A stretch of DNA of 64,000 bases from JAAYBF01 sp963716445. Its GTDB lineage: Bacteria > Actinomycetota > Thermoleophilia > Solirubrobacterales > Thermoleophilaceae. The notes beneath the pieces are model-generated. The model saw only the letters and a program-made list of their open reading frames with translations, was not told the DNA's origin and did not search any database. The number at the start of each line of letters is the position of its first letter. Position 1 is the stretch's first letter. Location: positions 372,001-436,000 of the forward strand of contig OY970313.1 of NCBI GenBank assembly GCA_963716445.1, written 5' to 3'. Of this stretch, positions 18,124 to 27,152 are shown piece by piece. A program made the translations under genes and the position numbers.

Positions 18124-18858
18124 ATGCCGAGCTTCCAAGGCTGGGTCGCTCAGCTGCCCGTCCGTCTTCGAGCCGTCCGGGGCGGCCTTCACCCGGTCTC
18201 GGCGCTGAAGATCGCTGCGGGTCGCCATGACGACGTCCGGCTCTGCGGCGTCAGGCTCGCTGGCCCGAGCGCTCGCGGCGTCGCCAACACGGCGGTGGAG
18301 GTCGCGGCCGGCGAGTACGTCGCGCCCGGCTTCGAGATCCGCGCGGGGGACCGGGTCGTGGACTGCGGCGCCAACGTCGGGGCGTTCTCGGTCTGGGCCG
18401 CCGCGGCGGGCGCGGTCCTCGACGCCTACGAGCCGCACCCGCTCACCTTCGACTCGCTCGAGCGCAATGTCGGCGGCCTGCCGGTGCGCTGCGTGCGCGC
18501 CGCGATCGTGGCGCGGGCGCCGTCCGGCGGCTCCGTCGCGTTGGCGATCGATCCGGGCGCCGACACCCACCACAGCCTCGGCGGAGCCGGTCCGGCGATC
18601 GACGTCCCGGCGGTCACGCTCGCGAGCGCGATCGGCGACGGCTGCGATCTGCTGAAGCTCGACTGCGAGGGCGCCGAGTTCGAGCTGATCGCCGACACGC
18701 CCGGGGACGCCCTCCGTCGCGCCCGGCGGATCGCCTGCGAGGTCCACGACTGGCTCGGCGACCCCGCGGCGATCGAGCAGCGCCTGCGCGGACTCGGCTT
18801 CGACGTCGGTCGCGAGGCCAAGGGCCAGGGCCTGTCGCTGCTGTTCGCGCGAGCGTGA
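18124..18858 (+). CDS. FkbM-family methyltransferase
   Basis: 244 aa. SAM-binding motif VVDCGANVGAFSVWAA (about 79-94) and acidic loop AYEPHPLTFDSLERN are followed by LLKLDCEGAEFEL, the FkbM signature. ATG at 18124 follows GCATCGCCGCG without a strong ribosome site. These enzymes O-methylate sugars or lipids; the substrate is unknown. It is divergent from the hydrolase/PhaC operon. Confidence 0.9.
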   Translation: MPSFQGWVAQLPVRLRAVRGGLHPVSALKIAAGRHDDVRLCGVRLAGPSARGVANTAVEVAAGEYVAPGFEIRAGDRVVDCGANVGAFSVWAAAAGAVLDAYEPHPLTFDSLERNVGGLPVRCVRAAIVARAPSGGSVALAIDPGADTHHSLGGAGPAIDVPAVTLASAIGDGCDLLKLDCEGAEFELIADTPGDALRRARRIACEVHDWLGDPAAIEQRLRGLGFDVGREAKGQGLSLLFARA

Positions 18859-18883
18859 GTGCCGCTGGCGCGACCGGGCGACG

Positions 18884-18908
18884 GTCGGTCCGCAGGCACG
18901 GGACCGAC
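18884..18908. terminator. Hairpin between convergent FkbM and BASS genes
   Basis: GTCGGTCC (18884-18891) pairs with GGACCGAC (18901-18908) across a 9-nt loop, and the stem can extend by a G-U and a C-G pair. It sits 26 nt after the FkbM stop and 25 nt before the BASS stop. No T-run. Confidence 0.5.
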
Positions 18909-18932
18909 TGCGAGTGGCGCCCAGGCGGCTGC

Positions 18933-19805
18933 TCAGCCGGCCGTCGCGACGATCGCCGCGTTGCGGCGGCTCATCGCCCACGCGAAGGCGCCGCCGGTGA
19001 AGAGCATGAACGAGCTGTAGACGGCGGCGGGGATCGTCAGCTCGGACGTCAGCGAGGCGCCGACTGCGATCGCGAGCGTCGAGTTGTGGACGCCGAGCTC
19101 GAGCGCGATCGCCGTCGCCTGGCGATCGTCGAGGCGGGCGATCTTCGAGACCGCGAAGCTGATCGCCATCGCGGCGGCGTTGAGCGCCAGCGCCGCCCCG
19201 GCCACCGCCTCGACGTTGTCGATCACCGTGTCGTGCTCGCTGGCGATCGCCCCGACTACGACGACGGCGAACAGCCCGAGCGTGGCGACGCGGACGCGCG
19301 GGTAGAGAGCCTCGACGCGGTCGGGCCAGCGACGCTTCAGCGTCATGCCGGCGCAGACGGGGACGATCGTGATCGCGAAGACGAGCGCGACCACTCCGGC
19401 CATGTTCACGTCGCCGAGCGTTCCGGTGCCGAAGTGGTTGGTGGAGAGCCCGAGGAAGAGCGGGACCGTGATCACCGACGCGATGCTGCTGATCGCCGTC
19501 ATCGTCACCGACAGCGCAGTGTCCCCGCGCCCGAGATGGGTCAGCAGGTTGGCCATCGTCCCGCCGGGAGACGCGCCGAGCAGGACCAGTCCGACGGCCA
19601 GCTCCGGCGGCAGGGCGAACAGCTCGGCCATCGCGAACGCGAGCAGCGGTGAGATCAGCGCCAGGTTGAGCATCCCGATCGCCACGCCTCGCGGCGCCGC
19701 CGCCACGCGTCGAAAGTCCGCTGGAGTCAGCGCCAGCCCGAGGCTGCACATGATCGCCGCGATCGCGAGCGGCAGCAAGAGCGACGCAAGTAGCGGGCTG
19801 TCCAT
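18933..19805 (-). CDS. Bile acid:sodium symporter family (BASS) transporter
   Basis: 290 aa with about nine to ten hydrophobic helices. LLGASPGGTMANLLTHLGRGDTALS and ALELGVHNSTLAIAVGAS correspond to the two unwound crossing helices of the ASBT/BASS fold that coordinate sodium. Bacterial members import pantoate, pyruvate or sterols; the substrate here is unknown. It follows glyS by 43 nt on the same strand. Confidence 0.9.
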   Translation of the reverse strand: MDSPLLASLLLPLAIAAIMCSLGLALTPADFRRVAAAPRGVAIGMLNLALISPLLAFAMAELFALPPELAVGLVLLGASPGGTMANLLTHLGRGDTALSVTMTAISSIASVITVPLFLGLSTNHFGTGTLGDVNMAGVVALVFAITIVPVCAGMTLKRRWPDRVEALYPRVRVATLGLFAVVVVGAIASEHDTVIDNVEAVAGAALALNAAAMAISFAVSKIARLDDRQATAIALELGVHNSTLAIAVGASLTSELTIPAAVYSSFMLFTGGAFAWAMSRRNAAIVATAG

Positions 19806-19848
19806 CGATCGACCCTAGATCCGGCGCTCGACCGGCCGCGCCGATCGG

Positions 19849-21219
19849 CTAGCCGAGCTTCGGGGTTCGCCAGTCATCCTGCAGCCGTCGTCCGAGCTCG
19901 TCGCCAAGCGCGGCGATCGCGATCCGGGTCTGCTCGAGCGAGTCGCGGTCGCGCAGCGTCACGGTGTCGTCCTCCATCGTCTGGTGGTCGACGGTGACCC
20001 CCCACGGGGTGCCGATCTCGTCCTGACGGCGGTAGCGCTTGCCGATCGACCCGCCGCTGTCGAACTCCGCGGGCATCAGCTCGCGCAGCTCCTCGTAGAC
20101 GGCGCGCGCCTTCTCGGGCTGGCCGTCCTTGTTGAGCAGCGGCAGCACCGCGGCCTTGACCGGCGCCAGGCGGGGGTGCAGGCGCAGCACGACACGCTCG
20201 CGGCCCTCGACCTGCTCCTCGTCGTAGGCGTCGACCATGAAGGCGAGCGTGCCGCGGTCGGCGCCGGCGGAGGGCTCGATCACGTGCGGGACGTAGCGCT
20301 CGCCGCTGCCCGGATCGACGAAGTCCATCTTCTCGCGCGAGAACTTGGCGTGCTGGGTGAGGTCGAAGTCGCCGCGGTTGGCGATCCCCTCGAGCTCGGA
20401 CCAGCCCATCGGGAAGAGGTACTCGATGTCGCTCGTCGCGCTCGAGTAGTGCGACAGCTCGTCGCCGCCGTGGGCGCGCAGCTGGAGGTGGTCGGGGCGG
20501 ATGCCGAGGTCGGCGTACCAGCGCATCCGGTCGTCCATCCAGCGCTGGTGCCAGACGGGCGCCTCGTCTGGCGGGACGAAGAACTCGATCTCCATCTGCT
20601 CGAACTCGCGCGTGCGGAAGATGAAGTTGCCCGGCGTGATCTCGTTGCGGAACGACTTGCCGACCTGGGCGATGCCGAACGGCGGCTTCTTGCGCGCGAA
20701 CTGCATGACGTTCTTGAAGTTGACGAAGATCCCCTGGGCGGTCTCGGGCCGCAGGAAGACCCGCGATCCCTCGTTCTGGACCGGGCCCATGTGGGTCTCG
20801 AACATCAGGTTGAAGTTGCGCGGCTCGGACAGCTCGCCGCCGCACTGAGGGCAGCGCAGCTCGGCAGCCGGATCCCCGCCCTCGGCCTCGACGGCCTCGC
20901 GCAGATGGTCCTCGCGCCAGCGCTTCTTGCACTCGCCGAGGCACTGGACGAGCGGGTCGGTGAAGCCCTCGAGATGCCCGGAGGCCTCCCAGGTCCTGGG
21001 ATGCATCAGGATCGCCGCGTCGAGCGCCACCATGTCGTCGCGCTGCTGCAGGACCGCGCGCCACCACTCGGCCTTGACGTTCGACTTCAGCAGGACGCCG
21101 TAATGGCCGTAGTCGTAGGTCGAGGCGAGGCCGCCGTAGATCTCCGACGATTGGAAGATGAAGCCGCGCCGCTTGCAGAGCGACACGATCTTGTCCATGG
21201 TCACGAGGTCGGCTGGCAT
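19849..21219 (-). CDS. glyS: Glycyl-tRNA synthetase (homodimeric type)
   Basis: 456 aa class II synthetase. KIVSLCKRRGFIFQSSEIYGG at the N-terminus, RPETAQGIFVNFKN, the motif-2 region GKSFRNEITPGNFIFRTREF and the ABD-like C-terminal domain (HPRLAPVKAAVLPL) all match the alpha2 GlyRS of actinobacteria and eukaryotes, distinct from the E. coli GlyQS type. A CxxC zinc-like pair (LRCPQCGG) lies in the insertion. Start at 21219; an internal ATG at 21198 is the alternative and matches many homologues. Confidence 0.96.
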   Translation of the reverse strand: MPADLVTMDKIVSLCKRRGFIFQSSEIYGGLASTYDYGHYGVLLKSNVKAEWWRAVLQQRDDMVALDAAILMHPRTWEASGHLEGFTDPLVQCLGECKKRWREDHLREAVEAEGGDPAAELRCPQCGGELSEPRNFNLMFETHMGPVQNEGSRVFLRPETAQGIFVNFKNVMQFARKKPPFGIAQVGKSFRNEITPGNFIFRTREFEQMEIEFFVPPDEAPVWHQRWMDDRMRWYADLGIRPDHLQLRAHGGDELSHYSSATSDIEYLFPMGWSELEGIANRGDFDLTQHAKFSREKMDFVDPGSGERYVPHVIEPSAGADRGTLAFMVDAYDEEQVEGRERVVLRLHPRLAPVKAAVLPLLNKDGQPEKARAVYEELRELMPAEFDSGGSIGKRYRRQDEIGTPWGVTVDHQTMEDDTVTLRDRDSLEQTRIAIAALGDELGRRLQDDWRTPKLG

Positions 21220-21464
21220 CGGCGCCGAACCCTAGAAGATGTTGCAAGTTGCGGGATTGGGGTACCCAACTGTCTACGACGTCCGCGAACGACGTTAGGT
21301 TGAGAAACCGTGACCAACGCGCTACGGCCGATAAGCCATTTCGCCGCCTGGATCGTCTGGCACTCCACGAGGGTGTCGCTGCTCGACGACCTGGACTCTC
21401 CGCGGCCTCCGCGGCGCTGAGACCCACGCGCAGAGCGCATACGCGCTCGTATACTGGACCGCCG

Positions 21465-21794
21465 ATGCCGATCTACGAGTACCGCTGCGACAACGGGCAC
21501 ACCTTCGAGGTGATGCAGCGCATAAGCGAGGACTCCCTGACGAGCTGCCAGGTCTGCGAGGCGCCGGTCCAGAAGGTCCTCCACGCCCCGGCCGTCCATT
21601 TCAAGGGCTCCGGCTTCTACACGACGGACTACGGCAAGAAGAAGAACGGGGCCTCCTCGGGCGAGGCCAAGAAGGACAAGGCCAGCTCCGACGGCTCCTC
21701 TACGGACGCCTCGTCCGGCTCCGACTCGTCGGGCGATTCGTCGGCCAGCTCGAAGTCCGAGCCGGCCAAGGCCGCCCCCTCGAAGTCCGACTGA
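21465..21794 (+). CDS. FmdB-type zinc-ribbon protein
   Basis: 109 aa. MPIYEYRCDNGHTFEVMQ and CQVCEAPVQKVL form the FmdB/CxxC_CxxC_SSSS domain (residues 1-45). The remaining half is Ser/Lys/Asp-rich low complexity, usual for actinobacterial versions. A regulatory role has been suggested for the family but is not established. It is divergent from glyS, with a 245-nt gap holding both promoters; an imperfect palindrome TTGGGGTACCCAA lies near 21257-21269. Confidence 0.9.
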   Translation: MPIYEYRCDNGHTFEVMQRISEDSLTSCQVCEAPVQKVLHAPAVHFKGSGFYTTDYGKKKNGASSGEAKKDKASSDGSSTDASSGSDSSGDSSASSKSEPAKAAPSKSD

Positions 21795-21806
21795 CCGCCC
21801 GCCGGA

Positions 21807-22898
21807 CTACCGCTCGCCGAGGAGGGCTCGTACGGCCGCCGCCTTCTCGTCCTCCGGTATCTGAAGGCTGGAGTCGACGCCACAGCCGAGGCACGACGGC
21901 TCCAGGACGCGTGTCTCGCCGGCGCCGCCGGTGGCGAGGTCGGTGGCGAGCGCGAGCAGGCCGGGGCCGCGCAGATCGGTGCGGATGGTCTGCGGCGCAC
22001 GCCAGCTGACCCATGGCAGGCGGAGGAAGGTCCCCGGCGACAGCAGCGCGCCGCGGATGCCGCTCAGCACCTCCTGCTGCCTCGCCGCGCGAGCTAGGTC
22101 GTTCTCGGCCGGCGCGCACGGGTTCTTGCGCACGCGGGCGTAGCCGAGCGCCTCGCGGCCGGTCAGCTCGTGCTCGCCCTCGCTGAGGTTGAAGCCGCGG
22201 TAGAAGTTGTCGAACTCGGGTGAGCAGATCCGGCTCTTGTTGTCGACCGTGATCCCGCCGAGCGCGTCGACGAACTTCGGGAAGTCCTCGAAGTCGACCT
22301 CGATCAGGTGGTTGATCTCGAGCCCGTTGCCGAGGAAGGCCTCGACGGTCTCGATCGTCAGCGCGGGGCCGCCGATCGCGTAGGCGGCGTTGATCTTGGT
22401 CGTGCCGTGACCGGGGATCGCCGCCTCCGAGTCGCGCGGGATCGACAGCTTGCTGACGCGCCCGAGCGAGGCGTGGACGAGCATGATCGAGTCGGCGCGG
22501 CCCGGACCGCTGTCGGTCTGGTCGAGCGAGTCGCCCTTGCGCTCGTCGGAGCCGAGCACCAGGACCGTGGCGCCGGTCAGGAAGTCGCCGTTGCCCGACA
22601 GCGCCTGCTCGGCGTCGTCGGAGACCCCGCCCTCGAGCTGGGCGCTGGCCATGAAGAGGACGAACGACAGCGCGAGCCAGGCGCCGATCGCGGTCAGCAG
22701 CCACTTCGCCACGCGACCCCGCGTGATCGGCGATCGCGAGCGCTGGGGCTGCTTGCGCGGGCGTCGTGGACCACGCGGCCGCGAGCGGTCCCTGAGGCCC
22801 TCGAGCGCATCCGAGCGGCGGAGCGAGTCGAGCGGGCTCCTGCGCGACCGGTAGACCTTGTACTCGGGCCGGTCGCCGTGGCCGGAGTCGTTCACCAC
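21807..22898 (-). CDS. LytR-CpsA-Psr (LCP) family cell-wall ligase
   Basis: About 363 aa. A basic cytoplasmic tail (residues 10-62) precedes one membrane helix (about 64-84) and an extracellular LCP domain: VLVLGSDER, GRADSIMLVH, KLSIPRDSEAAIPGHGTTKINAAY and a late GREALGYARVRK. These are the phosphate-binding Arg/Asp residues of LCP enzymes, which transfer glycopolymers from lipid carriers to peptidoglycan. GTG starts at 22898 or 22895 are both possible. It is divergent from the ROK gene with only 20 nt between. Confidence 0.9.
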   Translation of the reverse strand: MVNDSGHGDRPEYKVYRSRRSPLDSLRRSDALEGLRDRSRPRGPRRPRKQPQRSRSPITRGRVAKWLLTAIGAWLALSFVLFMASAQLEGGVSDDAEQALSGNGDFLTGATVLVLGSDERKGDSLDQTDSGPGRADSIMLVHASLGRVSKLSIPRDSEAAIPGHGTTKINAAYAIGGPALTIETVEAFLGNGLEINHLIEVDFEDFPKFVDALGGITVDNKSRICSPEFDNFYRGFNLSEGEHELTGREALGYARVRKNPCAPAENDLARAARQQEVLSGIRGALLSPGTFLRLPWVSWRAPQTIRTDLRGPGLLALATDLATGGAGETRVLEPSCLGCGVDSSLQIPEDEKAAAVRALLGER

Positions 22899-22918
22899 CC
22901 TCTGTATATCGTCCGAGC

Positions 22919-23875
22919 ATGCCGCCACGACGCGTGATCGGGATCGACGCGGGGGGCACGAAGCTCGTCGGGGGCGTCGTCGACGAGCAGCTCGTCGTAC
23001 ACCACCGGGTCCACCGCACCTGGCGCGGGGCGGACCGAGGCGAGACGCTCGAGATCGTCGTCGCGGCGGTCGAGGAGGTCCGCGCGGCGGCGCCGGACGT
23101 GGTCGGCGTCGGCGTCGGCATCCCCTCGCTGGTCGACCGGGCGAGCGGCGCGTCGGTGTGGTCCAACCACCTGCCGATCGACGGCGTCCCATTCCGGGAC
23201 CTGATGAGCGAGCGGCTCGGCCTGCCGGTCGAGGTCGACAACGACACCAACGCGGCGATCGTCGCCGAGCATCGCCACGGCGCGGCGCAGGGGGCCGAGC
23301 ATGCGGTGATGCTCGCGCTCGGGACCGGGATCGGCGGCGGGCTGGTGATCGGCGGCCGCCTCCACCGCGGGACACGCGGGTTCGCCGGCGAGCTCGGCCA
23401 CCTGCCAATCGACCTGCACGGTGAGGACTGTCCGGGCGGGTGCCCCGGTCGCGGCTGCTTCGAGTCGCTCGTCTCGGGCCGGGCGATCGGGGTCGCCGCG
23501 GAGCGGCTGGGACGCGAGCAGCCGGGATCGACGCTCGGAGCGCTGGTCGCCGCCGGCAGGCCGATCGGCGGTGGCCTGGTCACGGAGCTCGCCCACGACG
23601 GCGACGAGCAGGCGCGCGGCGTCCTCGCCGGCGTCGGGCAGCGGCTGGGGATCGGCATCGCCGGCATCGTCAACGCGCTCGACCCGGGCGTGGTGGTGAT
23701 CGGCGGCGGCGCCGTCGCCGCCGGCGACCTGCTGCTCCACCCGGCGCGCGCGGTCGTCGCGGAGCTGGCGCTGCCGCCGGGCGGCGATCCGCCGCCGATC
23801 GTGGCGGCGCACTTCGGCGACGAGTCGGCGATGCTCGGAGCCGCGCTGCTCGCCCTCGACGCGGCGGCGGCGTGA
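22919..23875 (+). CDS. ROK-family glucokinase-like sugar kinase
   Basis: 318 aa. N-terminal IGIDAGGTKLVGGVVD phosphate motif, VDNDTNAAIVAEH with catalytic Asp, LGTGIGGGLVIGG, GELGHLPID and the ROK zinc site CPGGCPGRGCFE are all present. There is no N-terminal helix-turn-helix, so it is a kinase and not an NagC-like repressor. The likely substrate is glucose or a related sugar. The next gene, rsmI, begins 31 nt downstream. Confidence 0.93.
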   Translation: MPPRRVIGIDAGGTKLVGGVVDEQLVVHHRVHRTWRGADRGETLEIVVAAVEEVRAAAPDVVGVGVGIPSLVDRASGASVWSNHLPIDGVPFRDLMSERLGLPVEVDNDTNAAIVAEHRHGAAQGAEHAVMLALGTGIGGGLVIGGRLHRGTRGFAGELGHLPIDLHGEDCPGGCPGRGCFESLVSGRAIGVAAERLGREQPGSTLGALVAAGRPIGGGLVTELAHDGDEQARGVLAGVGQRLGIGIAGIVNALDPGVVVIGGGAVAAGDLLLHPARAVVAELALPPGGDPPPIVAAHFGDESAMLGAALLALDAAAA

Positions 23876-23906
23876 GGGCGCGGGTGGCCGGCGCGGGGGT
23901 GCGGCC

Positions 23907-24710
23907 GTGGGCCTGATCGTCTGCCCGACGCCGATCGGCAACCTCGAGGACGTGACGCTGCGGGTGCTCTCGGCGCTGCGCGAGGCCGACGTCGTCGCCT
24001 GCGAGGACACGCGCCGCACGCGCACGCTGCTCGATCGCTACGGGGTCAACGCCAAGCTCGTGAGCTACCACGAGCACAACGAGGAGCAGCGGTCGGCGGA
24101 GCTCGTCGAGCGGATGCGCGACGGCGCCACCGTGGCGCTCGTCTCCGATGCCGGCATGCCGCTGGTCTCGGACCCGGGCTACGTGCTCGTCCGCGCCTGT
24201 GTCGCCGCGGGACTCCCGGTGGAGGTGCTGCCGGGCCCGTCGGCCCCGCTGGCCGCGCTGGTGGCGTCCGCGCTGCCGGCCGACCGCTGGCGCTTCGTCG
24301 GCTTCCTGCCGCGCAAGGCCGCCGAGCTGCGGCGCGTCCTCGCGGAGCCCGGCGGGACGCTGATCGCCTTCGAGTCCCCGCGACGCGTGCCGGCCACGCT
24401 CGCGCTGCTCGCCGAGGGCGATCCCGACCGTCAGGTCGCCGTCTGTCGCGAGCTGACGAAGGTCCACGAGGAGGTCGTCCGCGGCTCTGCCGCCGAGCTG
24501 GCCGCCCGCTATGCGGAGGCGCCGCCGCGAGGCGAGGTCGTGCTGGTGCTCGGACCGGCGAGCGCGGCCGACGAGGAGGGACCGCCGCCGGGGCTGGAGC
24601 AGGTCCGCCGTCTTGTCGAGGCCGGCGCGAAGCCGCGCGTCGCCGCCCAGGTCGTGGCGGAGCTGACCGGCGGCAGCGTCAACCGCCTCTACGCGGCGCT
24701 GACCGAGTAA
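23907..24710 (+). CDS. rsmI: 16S rRNA (cytidine-1402-2'-O)-methyltransferase
   Basis: 267 aa. Opens with GLIVCPTPIGNLEDVTLRVL and ACEDTRRTRTLLDRYG, the RsmI signature of the tetrapyrrole-methylase fold. VALVSDAGMPLVSDPG, VLPGPSAPLAAL and FVGFLPRK follow in order. It modifies C1402 in the ribosomal P-site with SAM. GTG start at 23907. Confidence 0.95.
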   Translation: MGLIVCPTPIGNLEDVTLRVLSALREADVVACEDTRRTRTLLDRYGVNAKLVSYHEHNEEQRSAELVERMRDGATVALVSDAGMPLVSDPGYVLVRACVAAGLPVEVLPGPSAPLAALVASALPADRWRFVGFLPRKAAELRRVLAEPGGTLIAFESPRRVPATLALLAEGDPDRQVAVCRELTKVHEEVVRGSAAELAARYAEAPPRGEVVLVLGPASAADEEGPPPGLEQVRRLVEAGAKPRVAAQVVAELTGGSVNRLYAALTE

Positions 24711-24825
24711 CGGAAGCGCACGCCGGCGCGTCGGCGACCCTCCGTTTGCGCCGATCCGACGACGGCGCCGACGGGGCAGTGACAGCGGTCCAGAGGCTCG
24801 CCGCCGGCGGTCTACGGTCGCGGCC

Positions 24826-25596
24826 GTGCTCGGTGCCTTGACATCTCCTGGGGCGATCGTCGCGGTGGCGCTGATCTGGGCCGGGAATGGGGCGCCGGCG
24901 GCGGCGGAGTCGTGGACCTGGCCGGTGGACGGTGACGTCGTGGCCGGCTACGCCAACGCCGGCGGGCCCTATGCCGCCGGTCAGCACCGCGGGATCGACG
25001 TCGCCGCGGGCACCGGGACGCCGGTGATCGCGGCGGTCGGCGGGCGGGTGCGCTTCGCCGGCGTCGCGGGCTCGTCCGGGCTGACGGTGTCGGTGCGGAC
25101 CGGCGACGGGCGTTTCGACACGTCGTACCTCCATCTCGAGACCGTCGACGTCCGGGCGGGACAGGCGGTCGCGGCCGGCGCCCGAGTCGGCACGGTGGGG
25201 ACCAGCGGCCGTCGCTCCACCGCGGCTTCGCACCTGCACTTCGGCGTCCGCGACGCCGGCACGCGCCGCTACCGCGATCCGCTCGGCTTCCTGCCGCCGC
25301 GGCCTGGAGTGCGCGACCGTCCGCGCGGCGTGCCGGTCGCGGCGCCCCGGCCGGTCCGAGTCGGTCCGGCGCCACGACCGGTCCGGCCCGACCCCGCGCC
25401 GCAGCCCGTGCACGTTCGCCGCCTCCCAGTCGCCGCGCCCGAACCTGTCGCGGCGGTCGCTCCGTCGCGCGCCGGCTGGGCGGTCGCCTGCGGCGCGCTG
25501 ATCCTCGGCGCCGCGCTCGCGGGCGGGGGCAGCGTGCGCGCTCGTCGCCGCGTCCGCGCCCTTGCCGGCCGGGCGCCGTCGTTCGGCGGCCGCTGA
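24826..25596 (+). CDS. Secreted M23 peptidase with C-terminal membrane segment
   Basis: 256 aa. A hydrophobic signal segment (residues 5-27) precedes a LytM domain: QHRGIDVA provides H54 and D58 as zinc ligands and SHLHFG (about 135-140) the HxH. A long Pro/Arg/Val-rich linker (170-220) leads to a hydrophobic helix (ACGALILGAALAGGG) and a basic end, a sorting-like layout. Complete active-site residues suggest a functional peptidoglycan endopeptidase. Confidence 0.88.
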   Translation: MLGALTSPGAIVAVALIWAGNGAPAAAESWTWPVDGDVVAGYANAGGPYAAGQHRGIDVAAGTGTPVIAAVGGRVRFAGVAGSSGLTVSVRTGDGRFDTSYLHLETVDVRAGQAVAAGARVGTVGTSGRRSTAASHLHFGVRDAGTRRYRDPLGFLPPRPGVRDRPRGVPVAAPRPVRVGPAPRPVRPDPAPQPVHVRRLPVAAPEPVAAVAPSRAGWAVACGALILGAALAGGGSVRARRRVRALAGRAPSFGGR

Positions 25597-25622
25597 CTCG
25601 TGCGGCAGTAGCATCGGCGCTC

Positions 25623-27146
25623 GTGCCGTACTACGTCACAACCCCGATCTACTACGTCAACGGCGAGCCCCACCTAGGGCACGTCTACACGACGGTCGCC
25701 GCCGACGTGCTGGCTCGGCACATGCGCCAGCGCGGGGACGACGTCTTCTTCCTGACCGGGACCGACGAGCACGGCGAGCCGGTCGCGCAAGCAGCCGAGC
25801 GCGAGGGCATCGGTCCGCGCGAGCTGGCCGAGCGCAACGCCGAGCGGTTCAAGGAGGTCGCGCGGCGGGTCGACGCCACGAACGACTTCTTCATCCGCAC
25901 GAGCGACCCCGAGCACGAGGCGGTGGTCGCCGAGATCGCGACACGGCTGAAGGACAACGGCCACGTCTACCAGGGCCTCTACGAAGGCTGGTACTGCCCG
26001 CGCTGCGCCGACTTCAAGACCGACAACGAGGTCATCGACGGCAGCAAGTGCCCGATCCACCTGATCGAGCTCGACCGCGAGCAGGAGGAGAACTGGTTCT
26101 TCCGCCTCTCCTCCTTCCAGGAGCCGCTCGAGAAGCTGTACGCCGACAGGCCTGACTGGGTGCTGCCACAGAGCCGATCCAACGAGGCGCGGTCGTTCGT
26201 CGAGGGCGGCCTCAACGACCTCTCGCTGAGCCGCCACGGGCTGAGCTGGGGCGTGCCGGTGCCGTGGGACACCGAGCAGACGATCTACGTCTGGATCGAC
26301 GCGCTGCTCAACTACTACTCGGCGCTGCGCTACGCGCGTCCCGGCGAGGATCTGACCGAGCGCTTCTGGCCGGCGACGGTCCACCTGATCGCCAAGGACA
26401 TCCTCAAGTTCCACGCGGTCATCTGGCCGGCGCTGCTGATGGCCGCCGAGCTCGAGCTGCCGCAGCGGCTGTTCATCCACGGCTACCTGCTGATGGACGA
26501 CCACAAGATGTCGAAGTCGCTCGGCAACGTACTCGACCCGTTCGAGGTGATGGACGTCTACGGCACCGACGCGCTGCGCTACTACCTGCTGCGCGAGGTC
26601 GCCTTCGGCCAGGACGGCTCGATCTCGCCCGAGGGGTTCGAGGCGCGCTACACCGCCGAGCTGGCCAACGAGTACGGCAACCTCGCCAGCCGCACGCTGG
26701 CGATGATCGGCAAGTACCGCGACGGCGCGGTCCCCGACGCGGAGCCGGCGCCGGAGATCGCGGAGCGATTCGCGGGACTGGCCGGCGCGATCGCCGAGCG
26801 GATCGACCGCGTCGAGGTGAGCGCCGCGCTCGAGGACGTCTGGGAGCGCGTCCGCGCGCTCAACCGCTACGTCACCGACAGCGAGCCCTGGAAGCTGGCC
26901 AAGGACGATTCGGCCGCGGCGGAGCTCGACCAGGTGCTCTACACGCTCGCCGAGGGGCTGCGGGTGGTGTCGGTCCTGCTGCATCCGTGGATCCCCGACT
27001 CCTCAGAGCGGCTGCTCACCGCGCTCGGGCGCGAGGACCGCTCGCTCGCGACGGCGGAGCTCGGCGCCTTCGGCGGCGGAGCGTCGATCGGCGAGCTCGG
27101 TCAACTGTTCCCCCGCGTGGAGCCCAGGGCCGAGGCGCCTGCGTAG
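25623..27146 (+). CDS. metG: Methionyl-tRNA synthetase
   Basis: 507 aa class I synthetase. The HIGH-type motif is H17-L-G-H20 and KMSKS is at 295-299. The connective insert has CPRC followed by CPIH, so the metal knuckle would be CxxC/CxxH. FLTGTDEHGEP is the methionine/ATP pocket. No C-terminal Trbp111 domain is present, consistent with the short actinobacterial form. It heads a run metG-tatD-rsmA-ispE with gaps of a few nucleotides or overlaps. Confidence 0.97.
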   Translation: MPYYVTTPIYYVNGEPHLGHVYTTVAADVLARHMRQRGDDVFFLTGTDEHGEPVAQAAEREGIGPRELAERNAERFKEVARRVDATNDFFIRTSDPEHEAVVAEIATRLKDNGHVYQGLYEGWYCPRCADFKTDNEVIDGSKCPIHLIELDREQEENWFFRLSSFQEPLEKLYADRPDWVLPQSRSNEARSFVEGGLNDLSLSRHGLSWGVPVPWDTEQTIYVWIDALLNYYSALRYARPGEDLTERFWPATVHLIAKDILKFHAVIWPALLMAAELELPQRLFIHGYLLMDDHKMSKSLGNVLDPFEVMDVYGTDALRYYLLREVAFGQDGSISPEGFEARYTAELANEYGNLASRTLAMIGKYRDGAVPDAEPAPEIAERFAGLAGAIAERIDRVEVSAALEDVWERVRALNRYVTDSEPWKLAKDDSAAAELDQVLYTLAEGLRVVSVLLHPWIPDSSERLLTALGREDRSLATAELGAFGGGASIGELGQLFPRVEPRAEAPA

Positions 27147-27152
27147 ACGGTC